Shown here: in pieces, positions 61,424 through 64,000 of the stretch
How positions within the stretch are numbered: the first letter of the stretch is position 1
How the letters are laid out: each line of letters begins with the position of its first letter
NCBI GenBank assembly: GCA_964035575.1
Contig: OZ037847.1
Span: 248,001 to 312,000, forward strand
Length of the DNA: 64,000 bases
Origin: Rhynchopus sp. YZ270_cl-10
Lineage: Eukaryota; Euglenozoa; Diplonemea; Diplonemida; Diplonemidae
Reading direction: 5' to 3'
The notes under the pieces: generated by a model
The model's input: the letters and a program-made list of their open reading frames with translations, nothing else
Databases searched by the model: none
Told to the model about the DNA's origin: nothing
Made by a program: the position numbers and the translations under genes

Positions 61424-61450
61424 GAAAAATGAACGTGCCTCTCAATGCAC
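61424..61450 (+). repeat. Hairpin repeat R3, copy with an altered stem
   Basis: AAAATGA, stem ACGTGC/GCACGT around CTCTCAAT, then GAAG. The stem is wholly different from CTAAGC/GCTTAG, yet pairs perfectly. Confidence 0.5.
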
Positions 61451-61597
61451 GTGAAGTGAAAGGTATCAGATGGTAAGCTACCCCTTCTTAAAAATATTGA
61501 TAACCTTGGATTTTGAATTCAAATTGGACGCAGTAAACACACCTATGAAGGGAAGCTTGCAATATGCCTCTTGGGCACATATGGATGGTATAAAAAA

Positions 61598-61650
61598 ATT
61601 AGATTCATATACTTTCAGTTCACAGAATTGAAAGTATTTGAGAGGGTCAA
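61598..61650 (+). repeat. Hairpin repeat R6, copy 2
   Basis: Near-identical to 49557-49607, including stem ATACTTTCA/TGAAAGTAT. Confidence 0.65.
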
Positions 61651-61807
61651 CACATGCACCCTTTCTTTGTTTTTGGTGGTTTTAGATTATATTTTGAACT
61701 CCCTCAAGGGGGAGCTAAAACATAAAAAATAATGACTTGAAATACAGAGCCCTATCTGAATACAGATTTTCCTGCTAAAATGATTCTGAGTTTTTAGACA
61801 AAGCTGC

Positions 61808-64000
61808 TTATATCAGGAGGCATTCGTCTTCGTTGTGCGGGGATGAGCCTGAGACTATACGCGTCCATTCTTCTGTTCGTTCCACCGCTTCGACGGGACG
61901 GTATTTGTTTGGACCGTAAAGGCCACCGAGGAGTCCGCTGCAGTCGCTCAGAACTTCTTGGCTAGTGCAGGTCTCGGACATGAGCAATTTGAGGTGTTCT
62001 TCCTGGGGAAGCGGTTGTTCGGAGGAGCCAAGGAGAAGCTCTGTGTCGACGTGGCAGGGGAGCAGGGTGTCGACGTAGGGAAGCAGGCTGTCCTCCTTCC
62101 CACCCGCTCCGTCGAAACCTTCCTCCAGCGCAACACTGTGGAAGAAGTTGTCCTGCACGTTGCGCCGCCGCTTCGAGACGAACACATACCCCTCATTCGC
62201 AAGATCCACCACCGCCTGCCCCACCAAGAGGTACATCGCGAGGGTCAGCAGGTGGTCCGCAATGCTTTGCAGACTGTCCTCTCCTGTGTATTGGTATATC
62301 CCGGTGCACGCCATGGCGACCATGTGCACGCCAATGAAGATGATGCTGAAGAATGCGTCGCAGTGGCGTGCATACGGGTAGGTGCAGGACTCGCAGAGGA
62401 GCTGCATGAGGAGGACCACAGAGGACGCGATCTTGACGTGTCCACACCCGGCGGAGGTCTCGGGCTGCAGGCTTGCGATGGTGGCTAATGCGAAGCTCGC
62501 GCCAAACTCAATAAGCATGTAGAAGGCGCGGTTGCGCTGGTATCTCCGCAGGGCAGACGCATGGCGCTGCACAAAGAGACGGCTGCGGAACCTGCTGCAC
62601 CACTCCCCTGCACCAAGGAAGAAGCTTGCCACATTGCTCCGTGACCTCGCAGTGACGTACACACCTAGGTCAGGAACGTTGCGTGCGATGGTGTGGTGCA
62701 GCCACAACGGCACCAACGCGCACTGCACAATGCAGAAGACCCCCACCACGACGCCAAACAGATTGGAGAGATCCATGACGAGGTACATCCCGCCCATGAC
62801 AAAGCTTTGGTAGAGCATGCTGAAGAGCGAGAGCGGGATGGACGGGCAGCGGAGCAGGCCCTGCACATCGGTGTTCTGCAGGAAGGACATACGGCGCAGA
62901 CCTGCCGCTGCTGCGATGCCTGCCACAAGAATGCCGACCACCATCGCCTCGCTTGCAACAATCGCCCCGAGGGGCTCACTCCCCAACACCAACAGACCTG
63001 TTGGGTTTAATGTACTGGGATACGACGAATGACACCCTGCACCCACACTCACCAGCCGCATCGCACGCCCTGCGCTCGCCCCTGACGATGCAAGCACACC
63101 AAACGCCACTGCAGTCAACTCCGGTGGTGTTGACGCCCCCACCATCGGCTCCTCCACAGACGCACCCAAAGGGTCCTCTGTTATCACCGAGGTGTTGTCC
63201 GTTGCCGGTTCTGTGCTAGTCACTGTAGGGGTAGGGGTGTCCTGAATCGGTGTTGCCGTTGGTAAAGCGGTCGGCACTGCAGTCGGGGAAGCTGTAGGAG
63301 AAGCGGTGGGTGACGCAGTAGGGGTTGCAGTAGGGGGTGATGTGGGCTGTGCTGTGGGTGGTGCTGTGGCAGGTGGTTCTGTCGGCACCGCTGTGCTTGG
63401 AAGAGGAGTGGGTGGGGCTGGGGTTGGCGGTGATGGGGTGGGTGGTGCTGCTGTTGCCTGAGGAATCTTCCAGACGACGTTCTCCTGCCACGACTGTGCG
63501 CCCGTCACAACGGTTGCGCCAAATGTGGATTCACCCGACGGACGGTTCACCACCCCAATCCGCAGCTCCATTCGGTCGTGCAAATGAACTGTCGCCACCC
63601 CCCAGCCATCCCAGCTCACCGCAGATATCTCAAAGCTCACTACATCACTTGCCTCGAATTTGCAGTTTTGCATGTAAACATTCACAACAGAAGTCACCTT
63701 CGGGACAATATCATTGCAGTACGCACCCTTAGAGTCCCTGAGGGTCACCTCATACGTCTCTGAACTGACCTTCTCCGTTGTGATCGTCACTGCAATGGGG
63801 TTTTTGCGGTACCATTCGGTGCTCTCACGCTCTTTCACGGTGCAGAAGGGGATGCAGTAGTCCTTCTCCACCCAGTGGTATGCTTGGTACCCTGAGGAAC
63901 GCACGAAGAGCTGCACCCATGTACCCCGCCAGGCACCGGCAATCCATATGTTCTCGTACATCTCAAGGTACATGACGTACCACGCGTCTGTACCCTGCGC
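61808..64000 (-). CDS. Polytopic membrane protein with extracellular beta region and Pro/Thr stalk (partial, 5' end beyond the window)
   Basis: The frame is open from the window edge to TAA at 61808-61810, giving at least 730 residues; the start lies outside, so the ATG at 63973 is internal. Order: about 170 residues of probable extracellular beta structure (CTVKERESTEWYRKNPIAV, VVNVYMQNCKFEASDVVSFE); a stalk of Pro/Thr/Ser/Ala repeats (PTASPTASPTASPTAVPTA); then seven or eight hydrophobic helices (LGAIVASEAMVVGILVAGIA, SFVMGGMYLVMDLSNLFGVV, VKIASSVVLLMQLLCESC, DAFFSIIFIGVHMVAMACTG, LLTLAMYLLVGQAVVDLA); and a cytosolic tail of about 110 acidic residues ending ECLLI, a possible dileucine sorting signal. 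The layout recalls multi-pass surface proteins of kinetoplastids, but no family can be named. It is the furthest-upstream gene of the window. Confidence 0.75.
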   Translation of the reverse strand, partial: AQGTDAWYVMYLEMYENIWIAGAWRGTWVQLFVRSSGYQAYHWVEKDYCIPFCTVKERESTEWYRKNPIAVTITTEKVSSETYEVTLRDSKGAYCNDIVPKVTSVVNVYMQNCKFEASDVVSFEISAVSWDGWGVATVHLHDRMELRIGVVNRPSGESTFGATVVTGAQSWQENVVWKIPQATAAPPTPSPPTPAPPTPLPSTAVPTEPPATAPPTAQPTSPPTATPTASPTASPTASPTAVPTALPTATPIQDTPTPTVTSTEPATDNTSVITEDPLGASVEEPMVGASTPPELTAVAFGVLASSGASAGRAMRLVSVGAGCHSSYPSTLNPTGLLVLGSEPLGAIVASEAMVVGILVAGIAAAAGLRRMSFLQNTDVQGLLRCPSIPLSLFSMLYQSFVMGGMYLVMDLSNLFGVVVGVFCIVQCALVPLWLHHTIARNVPDLGVYVTARSRSNVASFFLGAGEWCSRFRSRLFVQRHASALRRYQRNRAFYMLIEFGASFALATIASLQPETSAGCGHVKIASSVVLLMQLLCESCTYPYARHCDAFFSIIFIGVHMVAMACTGIYQYTGEDSLQSIADHLLTLAMYLLVGQAVVDLANEGYVFVSKRRRNVQDNFFHSVALEEGFDGAGGKEDSLLPYVDTLLPCHVDTELLLGSSEQPLPQEEHLKLLMSETCTSQEVLSDCSGLLGGLYGPNKYRPVEAVERTEEWTRIVSGSSPHNEDECLLI

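Larger units (their letters stand above)
52667..61807. other. 9.1-kb gene-free spacer between the WD40 gene and the Pro/Thr-stalk membrane protein
   Basis: No protein gene supported. It holds nested inverted-repeat elements (53454-56366), satellites, element B (56449-57799), (AG)n runs at 58282-58303 and 59280-59304, several R3/R4 copies, and small palindromes. A moderately GC-rich stretch at 58710-59210 has a 135-codon minus frame with no recognised similarity. Confidence 0.65.

Noticed and set aside
1-64000. Endogenous virus-like or LTR elements, or toxin genes
   Set aside because: No reverse transcriptase, integrase, capsid or envelope-like protein and no long direct terminal repeats were recognised on either strand.

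Overview
ORGANISM AND STYLE. This is nuclear DNA of a unicellular eukaryote. GC-rich, mostly intron-poor protein genes sit in AT-rich spacers full of A/T homopolymers and short repeats. Every convincing gene (12 of 12) reads on the minus strand. The five introns found are short (48-178 nt) GT-AG introns whose donors all read GTATGT or GTATGC. At least seven start codons lie 0-28 nt downstream of a pyrimidine-rich CAG acceptor with no recognisable upstream exon, which suggests spliced-leader trans-splicing of a polycistronic transcript. One-way gene order, probable trans-splicing and huge surface proteins fit Euglenozoa, perhaps a diplonemid-like flagellate. That placement is inference; no rRNA or spliced-leader gene was found.

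LAYOUT, in transcription order (high to low coordinate): a polytopic membrane protein with a Pro/Thr stalk (61808 to beyond 64000, partial); a ubiquitin-like/WD40 protein with a CaaX end (51479-52666); two tandem copies of a secreted EGF plus beta-propeller protein (49679-51067, 46912-48300); a twin-CX9C (CHCH) protein (44377-45117); a free-standing alanyl-tRNA editing protein (42786-44220); a 5088-residue secreted or surface-anchored protein (26903-42169); two copies of a secreted CocE/NonD-type hydrolase (24798-26552, 21534-23288); a CCCH/RRM RNA-binding protein (17690-19294); an SR-protein kinase (SRPK) fused to a multi-pass membrane domain (2505-5198 or longer); and an SMP-30/strictosidine-synthase-like propeller (602 to beyond position 1, partial).

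SPACERS. The long gene-free stretches (about 5.4-17.7 kb and 52.7-61.8 kb) are not featureless. They hold four families of 30-90-nt hairpin-forming repeats, called R1-R4 here. Almost all copies lie in one orientation, and several stems vary in sequence while keeping their pairing. They also hold several transposon-like elements with long, internally repetitive terminal inverted repeats (10810-13021, 16293-17484, 53454-56366 with 54084-56354 nested inside, 56449-57799). Two of these have clear 6-bp target duplications and three lie in homopolymer runs. A 430-bp hAT-like MITE with an 8-bp target duplication splits one R1 copy. Two perfect satellites (9-bp and 5-bp units) fill the core of the 54084-56354 element.

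HOW THE GENES FIT TOGETHER. I see no single pathway. The themes are the cell surface and secretion (giant protein, propeller pair, hydrolase pair, Pro/Thr-stalk protein) and membrane-attached regulation (membrane-fused SRPK, CaaX WD40 protein). The CHCH, tRNA-editing and RNA-binding proteins look like housekeeping genes. No CRISPR array, rRNA, convincing tRNA, reverse transcriptase or virus-derived gene was seen.
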